From WSZJ01 sp964590435 (GTDB lineage Bacteria > Planctomycetota > MHYJ01 > WSZJ01): 64,000 bases of DNA. The notes below the pieces were generated by a model. The model searched no databases. It was not told the origin of the DNA and saw only the letters and a list, made by a program, of their open reading frames with translations. The DNA is taken from positions 10,102 to 74,101 of the forward strand of contig CAZPWT010000073.1 of the NCBI GenBank assembly GCA_964590435.1. Reading direction: 5' to 3'. Position 1 is the stretch's first letter, and every line of letters starts with the position of its first letter. Made by a program: the position numbers and the translations under genes. Below, in pieces: positions 15,817-24,994 of the stretch.

Positions 15817-17823
15817 TCAACGATTCACAAACGCCGCGTTCGCCTTCGGACCGTTCTTGAGGAAGTTCTCCATCCCGATCCGCATGTCCTCGGTCTTCAG
15901 GCAGTCCCCGAAGAGTTTCGCTTCGTTCCGCAGCCCTTCCTCCAGCGACTTCTGGGCCCCCTCGAGGATCGCGCGCTGGACCATCTCGTCGGTCTTCTTT
16001 GAAAGGTGGCCCAGGTCGACCTGCGGCAGGGAGGCCGGGACCGGCATCGGCTCCCGGTTGATCGGCGTCAGCTTGCGCTTGCCCGCCGCGACCTCAAGGA
16101 CCATCTCCGCCGCCCGCGCGGCCGGATCCTCGCACTCCTCCAGGATCAACCCCCACTCCTTCGCCTTCGCGCCGGAGACGGGAACGCCCGTGCGAAGCGG
16201 CGCCCAGGCGTTGGCCAGCCCGACGAGGCGCGGGAGGCGCTGCGTGCCGCCCATCCCGGGGATGATCCCGAGCCGCGGTTCCGGCTGGGCGAACAGCACC
16301 GGCAGCCCCTTCTTCGCAACCCGCGCATGGCACGCCATCGCCAGCTCGTTCCCCCCGCCGAAGGCCAACCCGTTGTACGCGCAGATCACGGGCTTCTCGA
16401 ACGCCTCGATCGTGTCGGCCACCCGCTGCCACGACAGGGCGTGCGACGTCGCAGCCTGCGGCGTCTTCAGTGCCGCCAGCTCGTTGATGTCGGCTCCCGA
16501 TACGAACGCCTTCGAGCCGTACCCCGTGACGACGATCCCCTTCACGGCCTTGTCCGCCCGGATCGCCTCGAGGTGCGCCGAAAGCTGCTTCATCACCTCG
16601 CTGTTCAGCGCGTTCAGCACCTTCGGGCGCCGGAACGTCAGCGTCGCGACGCCGCCCTTGTCCTCGCGCAGCACCAGCGGGATCTCCCACGGCTGCCCCG
16701 TCGCCGCCTGCTTCTTCAGCGGCGCCGCCACCTTGAACCCGGGCTGCTTCGACGCATACGCCTGGACCAGTTCGAGCGCCGCCGGGACGCCGAGCTGGTT
16801 CATCATCGTGAAGGGCGCGTTCATGACGAGCGCCGTCTCGACGCCCAGCTCGAGGTCGGCGACCGAGGCGATGCCGCTCTCGAGAATCTCGCAGACGAGC
16901 CCGAAGTAGCAGCCGCGGAGCGCGTCGCCGACGACGCGGAACTGGTCGTCCGTCCACGTCACGTTCTCCCCGCGCCCCGGCGTTTCCCACGGCTTCCCGC
17001 TCGCCACCTGCGCCTCGAGGCTCTTCGGCGTGTCGTACCACGCCATGATCTTCGTGTTGTAGTGCTTGAGCCCCACCGCCGTCAGCGGGTTTCCGCCGGT
17101 CAGGTTCATCGCGGTGAAGGGCCCGATGCCGAGGCCCAGGACTTTCTGCGCGATCACGTCGACCTGCCTGGTCGTCGCTGCGCCGGATTCCACGAGCCGC
17201 GCCGCGCACAGGAACATCCCCTCGAACACGGGGTCGATCGCGTACCCGTACCGGCTCCCGATCCGGAGCGGCACCTTGCCGATCGCCTCGTACAGCTTCA
17301 TCACCCCGTCCGCCACCGCGGGAGACGTCTTCTTCCCCGGCACGACCTCCACGATGATGTTCCGCTCGGCCGGGAAGAAGTAGTGGATGACCATCGTGCG
17401 GGAGGCGTCCTGCACTTTCTCGAAGATCACCTCGGGCTCGAGGTGCGACGAGTTGGACGCGAGCACGGCCTCCTTCGAAACGCTCTTCTCGATCGTCTCG
17501 AAGATCCGCTGCTTGATCTTGAGGTCCTCGGTGGCGGCCTCGAGCACGAAGTCCGCGCCGGCCAGCGCGCCGTAATCCGTCGTCCACGAGGTGTTGGCGA
17601 GCATCGAGTCCACGTCGGCCTGCTTGAACGCGCCGGACTCGACGCCCTTCGAGAGCTTCTTGGCCATCTTCTGGCGCCCTGCGTCCAGCGCCTCCTGCTT
17701 GATGTCGACGACGACGACCGGCACCTTCGCGGCGTGGAACATCTTCGAGAAGTAGAGCGCGATGTCGGGGCCGATCTGGCCGCTGCCGACGACGCCGATC
17801 TTGCGGGGCTGGAGCGCGGGCAT
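15817..17823 (-). CDS. 3-hydroxyacyl-CoA dehydrogenase / enoyl-CoA hydratase fusion protein
   Basis: 668 aa. The N-terminal NAD-binding dehydrogenase domain (about residues 8-190) has 'IGVVGSGQIGPDIALYF', 'ATEDLKIKQRIF', 'ASNSSHLEP' and the catalytic 'VIHYFFPA' histidine region; the C-terminal dehydrogenase domain follows (about 195-340). The crotonase domain (about 375-560) has 'FVSGADINEL' (oxyanion hole) and 'PEPRLGIIPGMGGTQRLPRLVG' with the catalytic glutamates. The order dehydrogenase-then-hydratase is the reverse of FadB/FadJ (hydratase first). It catalyses steps two and three of fatty-acid beta-oxidation. No thiolase gene is next to it. Confidence 0.88.
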   Translation of the reverse strand: MPALQPRKIGVVGSGQIGPDIALYFSKMFHAAKVPVVVVDIKQEALDAGRQKMAKKLSKGVESGAFKQADVDSMLANTSWTTDYGALAGADFVLEAATEDLKIKQRIFETIEKSVSKEAVLASNSSHLEPEVIFEKVQDASRTMVIHYFFPAERNIIVEVVPGKKTSPAVADGVMKLYEAIGKVPLRIGSRYGYAIDPVFEGMFLCAARLVESGAATTRQVDVIAQKVLGLGIGPFTAMNLTGGNPLTAVGLKHYNTKIMAWYDTPKSLEAQVASGKPWETPGRGENVTWTDDQFRVVGDALRGCYFGLVCEILESGIASVADLELGVETALVMNAPFTMMNQLGVPAALELVQAYASKQPGFKVAAPLKKQAATGQPWEIPLVLREDKGGVATLTFRRPKVLNALNSEVMKQLSAHLEAIRADKAVKGIVVTGYGSKAFVSGADINELAALKTPQAATSHALSWQRVADTIEAFEKPVICAYNGLAFGGGNELAMACHARVAKKGLPVLFAQPEPRLGIIPGMGGTQRLPRLVGLANAWAPLRTGVPVSGAKAKEWGLILEECEDPAARAAEMVLEVAAGKRKLTPINREPMPVPASLPQVDLGHLSKKTDEMVQRAILEGAQKSLEEGLRNEAKLFGDCLKTEDMRIGMENFLKNGPKANAAFVNR

Positions 17824-17909
17824 GGTGTGGAATCCTCTCGATGGGCGGGAAGCCGGATTCTAGCGGGAGGGCGCGGGGGGGCAACGTTTGCGGGACGCGC
17901 CCGTCGGGA

Positions 17910-20201
17910 CTACCCGAGCGAGTCGATCAGGTTGCCGATCGGGCGGCCGAGGACGAGCAGCGTGGTGTCGTCGCTCCGGGGAGCCTTCCCGACGAACTTG
18001 TCGATGTCGAGCATCACGGTGTCGATGAGCGACTGGGCCGGCAGCTTCGCCTGCGCCGTGAACACCTCCAGCAGGCGCTCTTCCCCGTACATGTCGCCGT
18101 TCGCGGCGAACGCTTCCGTGACGCCGTCCGTGTACGTCATGATCCGGTCGCCCGGCGCAAGGTCGTAGACGACCTCGGTGATCGAGTTGTCGAAGCTCGG
18201 GCGCTCCGTCAGCCCCAGCGCCATCCCCGACACGTTGCAGTACTCGCCCGCCCCCGTCGCGTGGCGCCACAGGACCGGCGGATTGTGCCCGCCGTTCACC
18301 ACCACCAGCTTCTGCGAGTCCACGTCGTAAATTCCGTACAGCGCCGACACGAAAATCCCCTTCTTCACGTCCCGCGCCAGCATCTTGTTCACCTGGATCA
18401 TCGTGTCCCGCGCCGAGGTCGACCCCGCGGCCACGCTCCGGAACACGCTGCGCACCATCACCATGATCATCGCCGCCGCAACGCCCTTCCCCGATACGTC
18501 CGCGATCACGAACCCGAGCTTCCCCGGCGCCACCCAGAACAGGTCGAGGTAGTCGCCGCCGACCTCGTTGCACGGCCGATACGCGATCGCAATCTCCGCC
18601 CCCGCCACCTGCGGGATGTCCTTCGGGATCAGCCGCTCCTGGATCTCCCTCGCGCGCGCCAGGTCGGCTTTCATGTACTTCGAAGTGCTGTCGCGCGACG
18701 TCATCCCCGGCGCCTTCAGCGACGGCGCCTGCGTGTGGCCCTTCCGGTCCTCGAAGAACGACAGCAGGATGTCGGAAGGGACGGGTTTCTGGAGGACGGT
18801 GGTGCGGCTGACGCCGAGTTCGTAGAAGGGCGTCATGTCGGCGGCGCCCTCGCTGAAGACGATGATGGCGGTCTTCTGGCTGGCCTGGGCCACCTTCTTG
18901 AGCTGCGCGAGGCCGGGCGGGCCGGCCGCCGGCGCGTCGACGATCACGATGTCGGGCTGGACCTCGTGGGCCGAGTCCGCCGTGTCGGAGCCGTCCCAGA
19001 GCATCACGCCGTAGCCGCGCTTCGTGAGCAGCTTGTTGATGTTGTCGTAGTCCACCCCCGGCTTGCCGATGAACAGCACGATCCGGCGGCGCGCGCCGCG
19101 GCCGGGGTCGAACCCGAAGACGTTGAGCATCTTCTGGAGGTTCGCGCGGTCCTCCTGCTGCAGGTCCGGGGTCAGCAGCTTCTTGGCGATGTGCTCGACC
19201 ATCTGGACCTCGCCCCCCGGCGCGACCACGAGCGTGGCGATGTCGCGCACGTCCTTCATCGCCTCCATCCCCTTCATGCGCTCGAGCAGGAAATTCGTCC
19301 GGAACTCGGCGCTCGTCCCGCGAAGGGCCTCCACGGAGTCGTCGCGATCGGCCTTCTTGAACGAGTGCTGAAAGATCTTCTCCTGCACCTCGGGGGGGAG
19401 GGCGCGGAGGAAGTGGCCCATGGCGGTGAGGAATTCCTCGGCGGACTTGCCCTGCGTGAGCTCGCCGAAATCCTTCTCGAAGAACGTGCGGAGGAAGTCG
19501 CGCGGGGCCTTCTTGTCGAGGGCCGCCAGTTTCTCCAGCGAGGGGAGGACGCCCTCGATCTTGCGGGCCATTTCGCGGCTCGCCGTCTTGAGCGGGTCGG
19601 ACTGTTCGCCGCCCCAGCCGGAGAAGGCGTCGTCGAGCGCCCCGAGGACGTCGGCTTCCTGGTGGAACAGTTCCTTGTCGACCTTGTTGCCGCCGACCGC
19701 GAGGCCCTCCTCGGGGGTCGGCATGCCGACTTCGGGCTCGACCACCTGCTCGCCCGCGAAGACCACGATGTACTTAACCGGATTGATGGTGAGGTACTTC
19801 ATGGAGAGCGGGTCCGGGCGCGGTTCCTCCGGGTGAGCCAGCATCGTCGCCAGCATCTCGACGTTCGCGATGTCGATGCGGTGGTCCACGCCCAGCGACC
19901 AGATCCCCGCCGCGTCCATCAGCCGCACCATCGGCGCCGCCACGATCTCCGCCGTCGGGAACGACGTCACCACCGACTCGTTCACCGTCAGGTACGTCTT
20001 GTAGGTCCCCAGGATCAGGTCCTTCTTGTACCGGCGCAGCCGCTCGAGCGACTTCGCGATCTCCAGGAACGCCACCTGGACCGTCGGGTCCGAAGCGTCC
20101 GCCTTCTTCAGGAGATTGGCGATCTCCGTGATCCAGCGGGCGAAGTCCAGCCCGTGGGTGACGCCGAAATCCTGCTGGGGAGGGGGAGCGACGGGGTCCA
20201 T
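17910..20201 (-). CDS. SpoIIE-type PP2C phosphatase with receiver-like domain
   Basis: 763 aa. The C-terminal 240 residues form the SpoIIE/RsbU phosphatase domain: 'DLARAREIQERLIP' entry helix, 'EVGGDYLDLF' and 'IADVSGKGVAAAMIM' metal-binding motifs, 'NGGHNPPVLWR', 'YTDGVTEA' and 'SDDTTLLVL'. Residues about 385-500 look like a response-regulator fold ('RRIVLFIGKPGVDYDNINKLL', 'VQPDIVIVDAPA', 'VLQKPV'). The N-terminal 370 residues are helical, include an 'HPEEPRPDPLS' segment, and have no recognised domain. Such proteins dephosphorylate anti-anti-sigma factors in partner-switching signalling. No cognate STAS or kinase partner is adjacent. Confidence 0.85.
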   Translation of the reverse strand: MDPVAPPPQQDFGVTHGLDFARWITEIANLLKKADASDPTVQVAFLEIAKSLERLRRYKKDLILGTYKTYLTVNESVVTSFPTAEIVAAPMVRLMDAAGIWSLGVDHRIDIANVEMLATMLAHPEEPRPDPLSMKYLTINPVKYIVVFAGEQVVEPEVGMPTPEEGLAVGGNKVDKELFHQEADVLGALDDAFSGWGGEQSDPLKTASREMARKIEGVLPSLEKLAALDKKAPRDFLRTFFEKDFGELTQGKSAEEFLTAMGHFLRALPPEVQEKIFQHSFKKADRDDSVEALRGTSAEFRTNFLLERMKGMEAMKDVRDIATLVVAPGGEVQMVEHIAKKLLTPDLQQEDRANLQKMLNVFGFDPGRGARRRIVLFIGKPGVDYDNINKLLTKRGYGVMLWDGSDTADSAHEVQPDIVIVDAPAAGPPGLAQLKKVAQASQKTAIIVFSEGAADMTPFYELGVSRTTVLQKPVPSDILLSFFEDRKGHTQAPSLKAPGMTSRDSTSKYMKADLARAREIQERLIPKDIPQVAGAEIAIAYRPCNEVGGDYLDLFWVAPGKLGFVIADVSGKGVAAAMIMVMVRSVFRSVAAGSTSARDTMIQVNKMLARDVKKGIFVSALYGIYDVDSQKLVVVNGGHNPPVLWRHATGAGEYCNVSGMALGLTERPSFDNSITEVVYDLAPGDRIMTYTDGVTEAFAANGDMYGEERLLEVFTAQAKLPAQSLIDTVMLDIDKFVGKAPRSDDTTLLVLGRPIGNLIDSLG

Positions 20202-20292
20202 GCGCCCGGGATTCTAGCCGCCCGGGGAGCGGGGCGCAATTTGGAAGGGTGCGGGCAGGAACGAATTCGAGGCGTCCGGCCTATGCGAACGC

Positions 20293-21258
20293 CTACTCCA
20301 GCACGCCCTCCGCCACCAGCTTCGCAATCGGCTTCGTCGACAGCATCGCCTTCAGGTCGTCGCGAAGCGCCTTGATGCGCCGGTTGTGGATGTCGAACAG
20401 CGTCCCGTACTCGTACAGCGCCGTCCAGACCTCGGCCTCGGGGCGCTTCTGCAGCAGCGTCATCAGCAGCTCCTTGCCGAGCCCGCGCCGGAGCGTCGTG
20501 TTCTCCTCCTGGTGCCACAGGACCGCCGCGACCAGCGACTGCACCCGGTCCGTCATCGCCCCGTCCGCCAGCTCGAGCTGCTTCATCGTCCGGTCCAGCC
20601 GGTCCGCCTCCGGCCTCGACAGTTTTTCGGCGGGCGTTTTCAGCCACGTCTTCAGGTAGTTCGCGAACTTCAGCTTCTCGCTCGAAGTGCCACACTCCGC
20701 GATCTTCCGCAACGCGTCGGTGCGAAGCGCGTTCACCGCGTCGCCGATCGCGGCGATGGCCTGCCCCGCTCCGCGCATCTCGGCCATCTTCTTCCGGATG
20801 TCCGCGACTGCCTGGTCGGCGATCGGCTGCACCTTCTCGATCGTCTCGGCCGTGTACCCAAGCTTGAGCTTGAGTTCCGTGGCGTTCGGCAGGCCGAAGA
20901 GCGACTTGTCGTACTCCTCGCCCAGCCGGCGCTTCTTCTCCAGCCACGCCTCGTACAGGCTGAGCTGGTTCGGGTGAAGGGCGTCTTTCACGCGCTGGCG
21001 GAGGCCGTCCTGCCAGTTGACGAGCTGCTCGATCGAGACCACGGCGCCGCGGGAACGGGCGGCGTCCCGCATGCGCTGCAGGTCGGCGTCCCCATCGCGG
21101 TAGGCGGTCTGGATGCGGCCCGCCTGCTGCCCGTCGAGCTCGAGGACCGCGCGCAGCTCCTCCAGCGATCCGCCCCCCGCGCGGCTGGTCTCCTCGCCGG
21201 CGGCGGCCGGGACGGCTGCCGCGAGGACGGCGACGAGGGCTGCGAGGAAGCGCTTCAC
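20293..21258 (-). CDS. Secreted helical protein, LTXXQ-like, unknown function
   Basis: A 321-aa protein from a GTG start that overlaps the upstream stop by 4 nt (GTGA). It has a signal peptide (VKRFLAALVAVLAAAVPAAAG), then an almost wholly helical, charged body ('LRAVLELDGQQAGRIQTAY', 'LHPNQLSLYEAWLEKKRRLG') of the kind seen in periplasmic LTXXQ/CpxP-type proteins. Similar helices occur in the C-terminal part of the anti-sigma protein at 22305 and in the protein at 8155, suggesting related periplasmic domains. Probably in one operon with 21255-21758. Confidence 0.6.
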   Translation of the reverse strand: MKRFLAALVAVLAAAVPAAAGEETSRAGGGSLEELRAVLELDGQQAGRIQTAYRDGDADLQRMRDAARSRGAVVSIEQLVNWQDGLRQRVKDALHPNQLSLYEAWLEKKRRLGEEYDKSLFGLPNATELKLKLGYTAETIEKVQPIADQAVADIRKKMAEMRGAGQAIAAIGDAVNALRTDALRKIAECGTSSEKLKFANYLKTWLKTPAEKLSRPEADRLDRTMKQLELADGAMTDRVQSLVAAVLWHQEENTTLRRGLGKELLMTLLQKRPEAEVWTALYEYGTLFDIHNRRIKALRDDLKAMLSTKPIAKLVAEGVLE

Positions 21259-21758
21259 TTGTGCTCCTCCTTCTTGTCGCCGCCGTTGTCCCGCGGCGTC
21301 GCGCCCTTTCCGTCGTCCTTCTTCTCCTCTTTCGCGCCCTCGCCGAACGCTCCTCCGGCGGAAGCGGCGGCCTCGGCTTCGTCGTCGGCGACCGGCTTGC
21401 GGTAGCCGCCCACGCCCGGCTTCGGCTCTTCCTCGCGGCTCGCGCCCGCGACGGCGCCGTCGTGGTGCCGCTTCGCCGCCTCCATCAGTTCCTCGGCGTC
21501 CGGCGGCTCGGGCCAGCCCGGATTCGCGCCTCCCGGCCTGTCCCAATCGGACTCGGCGCGCTTGCGCGCCTCTTCCTCGCGCTTCTTCTCTTCTTCCCGC
21601 TTGCGCTCGGCCTCGCGCTCCTTGTCCGACTTCTTTTTCTCGTCGCCCTTCTTCTCGTCGCCTTTCTTGTCCTCGGCGCGGACGGGCACGACCCAGCCGG
21701 CGACCGCGACTGCGGCGACCGCGGCGCCCAGGATCAACTTGAAGAGGGTTCGGTTCAT
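21255..21758 (-). CDS. Secreted Lys/Glu-rich low-complexity protein
   Basis: A 167-aa protein with an N-terminal signal or anchor (MNRTLFKLILGAAVAAVAVA) followed by an extreme Lys/Glu/Asp/Arg-rich helical stretch ('KKGDEKKGDEKKKSDKEREA') and a Gly/Pro-rich C-terminal half. No domain recognised. The stop overlaps the start of the next gene by 4 nt, so the two are translationally coupled. The low-complexity composition makes homology searching unreliable. Confidence 0.6.
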   Translation of the reverse strand: MNRTLFKLILGAAVAAVAVAGWVVPVRAEDKKGDEKKGDEKKKSDKEREAERKREEEKKREEEARKRAESDWDRPGGANPGWPEPPDAEELMEAAKRHHDGAVAGASREEEPKPGVGGYRKPVADDEAEAAASAGGAFGEGAKEEKKDDGKGATPRDNGGDKKEEHK

Positions 21759-21771
21759 GGTGGTTTGAGCA

Positions 21772-21804
21772 GGTCCCGGGCCGATTCTATCCGGCCCGGG
21801 GACC
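21772..21804 (-). terminator. GC hairpin after the gene at 21816
   Basis: An approximately 12-bp stem, GGTCCCGGGCCG with CGGCCCGGGGACC (one bulge), encloses an 8-nt loop. It sits between the stop of the minus-strand gene at 21816 and the start of the next gene at 21758, so it could separate two transcription units or attenuate read-through. There is no T-tract. Confidence 0.5.
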
Positions 21805-21815
21805 CGATTTTCCCG

Positions 21816-22283
21816 CTACTTCGCGCCCGGCTTCAAGCCGCCCGCGTCGCCGCCGCCCATCCGGTTTCCGCCGCCGTGCTCCTCGCCCGGCTTGTAGTCC
21901 GGCGGGAGCTTCTTGACGTCCTTCGCGATGGCGATCTTGACCCCGTCGCGCTCGTAGGTCACTGCCTTCATCCTCACGACTTCGCCCGCGTTCCCCAGCG
22001 GCTCGAACCCTTCGCGGTTGTACGGCGTGATCACATACAGCTTCCCGTCGAAGGTCAGCATGGCCGCGGGCGTCCCCGCCTTGATGTGGACTTTCGCCAT
22101 CTTCCAGTGGTCCTTGCCGTGGTCGCCGTCCTTGATGTAGCTCGCCAGGTCGATGATCTCGCCCTCGAGCCAGACTTCCTCGGGCGGCTTGTTCGGGTCC
22201 GCCGGCTTCCGGTCCTCCGCCGCCGCCAGCATCGCCATCACCGCCACGACTCCCGCCGCGAATCCGCCGATCATTTTCTTCAT
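21816..22283 (-). CDS. Secreted OB-fold-like protein, unknown function
   Basis: A 155-aa protein with a signal peptide (MKKMIGGFAAGVVAVMAMLAAA). The body reads 'VWLEGEIIDLASYIKDGDHG', 'MLTFDGKLYVITPYN' and 'GEVVRMKAVTYERDGVKIA', strand-rich and similar to small periplasmic proteins that carry an OB-like barrel. The C-terminus is Gly-rich. It lies 21 nt downstream of the anti-sigma gene on the same strand and is probably co-transcribed with it. No specific family recognised. Confidence 0.6.
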   Translation of the reverse strand: MKKMIGGFAAGVVAVMAMLAAAEDRKPADPNKPPEEVWLEGEIIDLASYIKDGDHGKDHWKMAKVHIKAGTPAAMLTFDGKLYVITPYNREGFEPLGNAGEVVRMKAVTYERDGVKIAIAKDVKKLPPDYKPGEEHGGGNRMGGGDAGGLKPGAK

Positions 22284-22304
22284 GACAGGCTCTCCTTGGT
22301 TGGG

Positions 22305-23312
22305 CTACTTCGCCCTGTTTCTCAGGTTTTCCCAGTACTTGTTCCGCTCCGTCTCCGCGCTCGCGAGATAGGACTTCACGCGGGCCTTCTGCTGGCTGTT
22401 GAGAAGCGACTCGACCTCGGGCTTGAGCGAGCCGCCCGCACCGAGGAGGCGGCAGGCGAGTTCCTTCTTCGCGACGTCGGGGAGGAAGTGAAAATCGCGG
22501 CGCCACGCGAGGTTGGCGCGGACGAGCTTCTCCAGGGCTTCGACCTGCGGGCGATCGAGCTGCGCGACAGCCTGGAGGTCTCCCACGACGGCGACGGCCA
22601 CAGCCTCGGCGTCGGCCTTGGAGGGACGCTCGATGGAAGCGACGAGGGCTTTGAACTCGTCGGGGTCGAGGCCCGAAAGGGCTTCATTGAGGCCCGCGAA
22701 CATGTCTGTGGTCTGAAGGGCGTCCATGTCGATCTTGCGATGGGCGATCTTGGCGAGGATGTCGGAGATTGCGTCGCTGTAGGACATGAGGACGTCCTTG
22801 GCGCGATCGCGGGATTCCGGGGTCAGCGAGTCGACGGTCCCGACGACGACCCCGACTTCGCCCTCGATCTCGATTCGCGCCATGCGCCGGAGAATGTCCT
22901 CGATGTCGTCGGCGGGAGGCTGGACCTTTTCGGGGCCGCGCGCCTTGAGCGCGGCGAGTTCGTTTTCGATGCGGTTGAGCCGGTCGACGGCCGAGGTGCG
23001 CTCGTGCCAGGCCCACGCCGCGGTGACCGCGAACAGCGCCGCTGCCGCCGCGCCGAGCCAGGGCGCAGGACGGAATCCGCCGGAGGTCGTCGCCGCGGGG
23101 GTCGCCACCTCCAGGATCCGCGCGGACAGCCCCGCCGGCACCGGCGTCTCCAGCGAAGCCGCGATCCGCCGCGCCTCGGCCCGCACCCGCTCGACACGAA
23201 GCGCGCACTCGCCGCAGGTCGCGACGTGCGCCTCGACGGCGTCCGCCTCGGCGCCCTCGAGGGCGTCCCAGGCGAATTCCGCGAGCTTCTCGTGTTTCGG
23301 GTGCGTGTTCAT
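22305..23312 (-). CDS. Anti-sigma factor with zinc-finger (zf-HC2) and periplasmic helical domain
   Basis: 335 aa. The N-terminus carries the anti-sigma zinc motif 'EAHVATCGECALRVERV' (HxxxCxxC, about residues 29-37). A single membrane helix ('LGAAAAALFAVTAAWAW', about 85-102) follows, then a coiled coil ('SAVDRLNRIENELAALKA') and a long helical periplasmic domain that ends in LTXXQ-like sequence ('LLNSQQKARVKSYLASAE'). The start ATG overlaps the sigma gene stop by 4 nt, the standard arrangement for an anti-sigma holding its ECF partner. The periplasmic part would sense an envelope signal. Confidence 0.82.
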   Translation of the reverse strand: MNTHPKHEKLAEFAWDALEGAEADAVEAHVATCGECALRVERVRAEARRIAASLETPVPAGLSARILEVATPAATTSGGFRPAPWLGAAAAALFAVTAAWAWHERTSAVDRLNRIENELAALKARGPEKVQPPADDIEDILRRMARIEIEGEVGVVVGTVDSLTPESRDRAKDVLMSYSDAISDILAKIAHRKIDMDALQTTDMFAGLNEALSGLDPDEFKALVASIERPSKADAEAVAVAVVGDLQAVAQLDRPQVEALEKLVRANLAWRRDFHFLPDVAKKELACRLLGAGGSLKPEVESLLNSQQKARVKSYLASAETERNKYWENLRNRAK

Positions 23313-23860
23313 TTGTCTTCGGTGGTCCCCTGTCCGGCGGCCTTCCTCAATGCGGCGATCGCCCGGTGCAGCAGCACTCTCGCCGTCCCGTCCTCCAGCC
23401 CCATCACTTCCGCGATCTCCTGCGGCTTCAGGTCCATGTAGAAATGGTGGTGAAGCACCACCCGGTACCGCTCCGGCAACTTCGCCATCCACGTCTTCAG
23501 GTGCTCCGCGTCAATCCGGTCCAGCGGGTCGGCCCCTTCGGCAGCCGGCGCGAGTTCGGGCTCCAGCTCGACTTCCCTTCCCCGCACCCGCTTCATGTCG
23601 ATCGACCGGTTCATCGCCACCGTCGCCGCCCACTTCCTCACGTCCCGGATCTCCGTCCCTTTCCGGACTTCCGCGCACATCCGGGCAAACGTCTCCTGCG
23701 CGGCGTCCTGGGCATCGGCGTCGCGACCGAGGATGCGGAAGCACAACCCGTAGATCCCCGGAAGCATGAGTCGCAGGAGTTCCTCGCCGCTGCCCCGATT
23801 GCCGCGGGCCCAGTCGCGAAGAAGAGCCGTCTGATGTTCGTTCTCCAGCGGTGTTGTCAC
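23309..23860 (-). CDS. ECF-type RNA polymerase sigma factor
   Basis: 183 aa from a GTG start. Region 2 is visible as 'LMLPGIYGLCFRILGRDADAQDAAQETFARM' with 'VRKWAATVAMNRSIDMKR' (region 2.4), and region 4 as 'LPERYRVVLHHHFYMDLKPQEIAEVMGLEDGTARVLLHRA' (helix-turn-helix binding the -35 box). No linker or extra domains. Directly coupled to the anti-sigma gene downstream. It is probably autoregulated from the 216-bp divergent spacer shared with the lipoprotein gene at 24077. Confidence 0.9.
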   Translation of the reverse strand: MTTPLENEHQTALLRDWARGNRGSGEELLRLMLPGIYGLCFRILGRDADAQDAAQETFARMCAEVRKGTEIRDVRKWAATVAMNRSIDMKRVRGREVELEPELAPAAEGADPLDRIDAEHLKTWMAKLPERYRVVLHHHFYMDLKPQEIAEVMGLEDGTARVLLHRAIAALRKAAGQGTTEDK

Positions 23861-24076
23861 GCGTCAGCCGAGAAAAGGACGGCGGGGGGTGAAAGTGTTA
23901 CACGGGGTAAAGAGGATTTCCGGGGAAGAGGCGGCGACAGCGGATACCGCAACCCCTTCAGGCGTATGGACTTCGGAATATACGCGAAACGCGGCGCGCA
24001 GGGTCAGATTTCTCGACGCTCCCGCTCCCGCCCCCTTCATAATGCGCCGGGGTGGGTTCTTCCGCTGAGGTCTCCC

Positions 24077-24943
24077 ATGACTCGTTCGCTCGCGCTCGCG
24101 GCGCTGATCGTCTGCCTCTCCGCCTGCGGCTCTTCCCGGAACAGCCTGCGCGAAAGCCGGGACTGCATCGTGTTGGGCGAATCCAAGATGGAGCACGGCG
24201 ACCCCGCCGGCGCCGCCCGCGCGTTCGAACGGGCCACCGAGCTGGATCCGAAATCGGCCTCCGCATGGCTCAGGCTCGCCGAGGCGCGCCGCGCGGCCGG
24301 GGACGAGGCCGGCGCGCAGGACGCGGCGCGGCACGCCTTCGAGCTCAACCTCGACGACGCCAAGGTCTGGTTCCACCGCGGCAAGGAGCACCAGGAGGCG
24401 GGCGACTCCGCTGCCGCCGTCGCCGACTTCACCAAGGCCCTCGACATCCGCACCGAGCCGGAGTTCCACCGCGCCCGCGGCCACGCCCGCTTCTGCCTCG
24501 GCGACCTCGACGGCGCCATCGCCGATCTCGACGAGGCCGCCGGCCGCCAGCACGCCGGCGCCGCGCACGACTTCACCGTCCTCGAGCTCGCCGCCGCCCG
24601 CCTGCGGGCCGGCAAACGCATGGAAGCGATCGCCGGGCTGAAGCGGCACCTGGAGCAGACGCATCCGACCGTGGAGACGGCGTGGCCGCGGCAGATCGCG
24701 GAGTTCCTGAAGGGCGACCTCGCCGAGGCCGAGCTGCTCCTGACGGCGCGCACGGGCGACGAGAAGACGCGGCGGGAACGGACGTGCGAAGCGGCGTTCT
24801 ACGCCGGGATCGCCCGCGCCGCCGCCGGCGACGACGCCGGCGCCGCGCCGCTTCTCCGCGAATGCGTCGACCACGCGGTCAAGGGGTTCGTGGAGCCTCC
24901 GATGGCGAGGGCGGAGCTGGCGAGACTTCCCCGCGAAAAATAG
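24077..24943 (+). CDS. TPR lipoprotein
   Basis: 288 aa. The N-terminus has a lipobox (LIVCLSACGS) with the lipidated Cys near residue 17. About five TPR units follow (residues 35-180: 'ESKMEHGDPAGAARAFERATELDPKSASAWLRLAEARRAAGDE', 'GKEHQEAGDSAAAVADFTKAL', 'RFCLGDLDGAIADLDEAA'). It is likely an inner-leaflet or outer-membrane-anchored scaffold. It stands 51 nt upstream of the MoxR gene on the same strand and may be the first gene of that operon. Confidence 0.75.
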   Translation: MTRSLALAALIVCLSACGSSRNSLRESRDCIVLGESKMEHGDPAGAARAFERATELDPKSASAWLRLAEARRAAGDEAGAQDAARHAFELNLDDAKVWFHRGKEHQEAGDSAAAVADFTKALDIRTEPEFHRARGHARFCLGDLDGAIADLDEAAGRQHAGAAHDFTVLELAAARLRAGKRMEAIAGLKRHLEQTHPTVETAWPRQIAEFLKGDLAEAELLLTARTGDEKTRRERTCEAAFYAGIARAAAGDDAGAAPLLRECVDHAVKGFVEPPMARAELARLPREK

Positions 24944-24994
24944 CGCGGCGTCATTTCCTTCCACCCGGCCCGCGGCGCCGCCCACAATTCCGGC